Shown here: positions 63,128 to 64,000 of the stretch, piece by piece
Position numbering within the stretch: position 1 is the first letter of the stretch
Layout of the letters: the number at the start of each line of letters is the position of its first letter
Assembly (NCBI GenBank): GCA_030295235.1
Contig: AP026141.1
Span: 558,001-622,000, forward strand
Direction: 5' to 3'
From: Fistulifera solaris
Lineage: Eukaryota; Bacillariophyta; Bacillariophyceae; Naviculales; Stauroneidaceae
DNA: 64,000 nt
Made by a program: the position numbers and the translations under genes
Notes under the pieces: model-generated
Databases searched by the model: none
The model's input: the letters and a program-made list of their open reading frames with translations, nothing else
Told to the model about the DNA's origin: nothing

Positions 63128-63185
63128 CATGCTACCGCGTTACGGTGAATAACGTCGCAGTAATCTATTGTGTTAACTTTGACTA

Positions 63186-64000
63186 TCACTTTCTGTCAGC
63201 TTTGCGAGCCGACGCATGGCTGGCTTCGAGCAGTCGAAAAGCAATTGATGCGACCAAAATGATCGCACTTCCAAGCCAGCTAATATACCACTCAAAGACA
63301 CTCAAGAAAAGAATGCTGGCTACCCACAGCACAATCTGTAACGGCGTACCCATTTTTAAAAAAGTCGGTGTACTTGTAACCTCCCGGTCCGTAAATCAGC
63401 AAGTTTGTCGTATAACCATAAGGTGTCATGAAACTTGCGGAAGCACCAGCATGAGAGCGTAACTCATCAGAGATCGATCAATACCCGCACTTTCCGCAGC
63501 ATTCATGGCAACAGGGAAGAGCAAAGCAGCAGCGGCGTTGTTTGTCAAGACACTGCTGATCAAAAACGTCGCAAAATAAACTGCACCTAACAAACCTGCA
63601 TCGCCGATTCCCATCGCAGTGCCAACGTCGACAAGGAAATTTGCAATAATGTCTGCGACACCTGAGTTCATGAGAGCTGTACCGATACCGAACGCCGACG
63701 CAATGATCACGTAAATATCCCAGTTGACTGAGTCTCTGGCCTCCTGCTCCGACATAATTCCGATTGCCACCATGCAAAAAGAAGCAACAAGACCACAAAC
63801 AACCAACTCTGCTACACCGGCGGAGAATACAGCCAACATCGTCACGGTGATAATGAGGGCTGGAATAAGCAACGATAGACGAGGAGGGGCCGAATCTTCA
63901 ACCTCTGCGAGCAGTGCAAACGACCGGTCATGTTCAGCGGTTTTCGTTATAAAAGACGGACCGGCTTCGAGCAACAAAACATCACCGGCTTGCAATTTAA
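63186..64000 (-). CDS. SLC13-like carrier, C-terminal part, runs off the right edge
   Basis: The visible part begins in a TrkA-C-like tail ([16 protein letters not shown]) and enters the membrane domain: [11 protein letters not shown]-type spans, [20 protein letters not shown] and the hallmark [19 protein letters not shown] of the SLC13/divalent-anion and CitM-type families. TrkA-C plus SLC13 occurs in algal sulfate/anion carriers. After MLVLPQVS the frame changes (near 63438) and the next frame gives [20 protein letters not shown]; a second change in 63353-63363 leads to [21 protein letters not shown] and [16 protein letters not shown], ending at 63186. Both changes are in or next to homopolymers. 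The likely substrate is sulfate or a dicarboxylate. The N-terminal half lies beyond 64000. Confidence 0.82.

Noticed and set aside
62615-63462. Long open frames across the repeat array as genes
   Set aside because: They arise from the near-identical 209-bp repeats and read through in several frames.

Overview
The window is eukaryotic nuclear DNA, most likely from a diatom (Bacillariophyta), probably pennate. The evidence: protein-coding genes on both strands with short GT-AG introns (about 50-300 bp) and small intergenic gaps; plastid-type bipartite presequences with a Phe just after the signal peptide (ends such as TGAF, ATAF, SLAF, ALAF, VEGF); BspA-like surface proteins and a short conserved GDNPxxxxGPP family that I associate with diatoms; and KEOPS, RNA polymerase, ESCRT-III and FEN1 housekeeping genes of clear eukaryotic type. 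The species cannot be fixed from the sequence alone.

Layout. 0-6 kb: a diatom-type orphan family gene, a Dsc3-like ubiquitin-fold membrane protein, a globin and a Nudix hydrolase. 6-14 kb: three paralogues of a plastid-targeted, internally duplicated protein, surrounding an HBS1-type ribosome-rescue GTPase and a hypothetical protein. 14-20 kb: a UBE2Q-type E2, then three transporter-like membrane proteins in a row (NicO-like, YnfA/UPF0060-like, and a five-exon chromate transporter). 20-23 kb: two BspA-like secreted proteins. 23-28 kb: Kae1/OSGEP and two head-to-head J-domain proteins. 28-38 kb: a membrane-anchored FG nucleoporin candidate, a CHMP7-like ESCRT-III protein, two V-ATPase c subunits flanking a PsbP-like lumen protein, a wax-synthase-like MBOAT, and RPB8. 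38-50 kb: two paralogous coiled-coil proteins, FEN1, thymidine phosphorylase, a Mutator-transposase-derived SWIM protein and a Sip5-like RING protein. 50-64 kb: an ER J protein with thioredoxin-like folds, two LITAF-like proteins, two DsbA-like proteins, a plastid parvulin, a JmjC-type protein, two tiny secreted peptides sharing a WxWCE motif, a higher-order tandem repeat, and the C-terminal part of an SLC13-like carrier that runs off the right edge.

Two themes dominate. First, local duplication: at least seven families occur here as neighbouring paralogues. Second, many otherwise conserved genes change frame by one base, mostly inside homopolymers, including genes such as FEN1 and Kae1. Most of these are best read as base-call errors in the assembly, so I list such genes as whole loci and state where the frame changes. 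The most novel-looking items are the two WxWCE secreted peptides, the plastid-protein trio, and the 209-bp higher-order dyad repeat at 62.6-63.1 kb.
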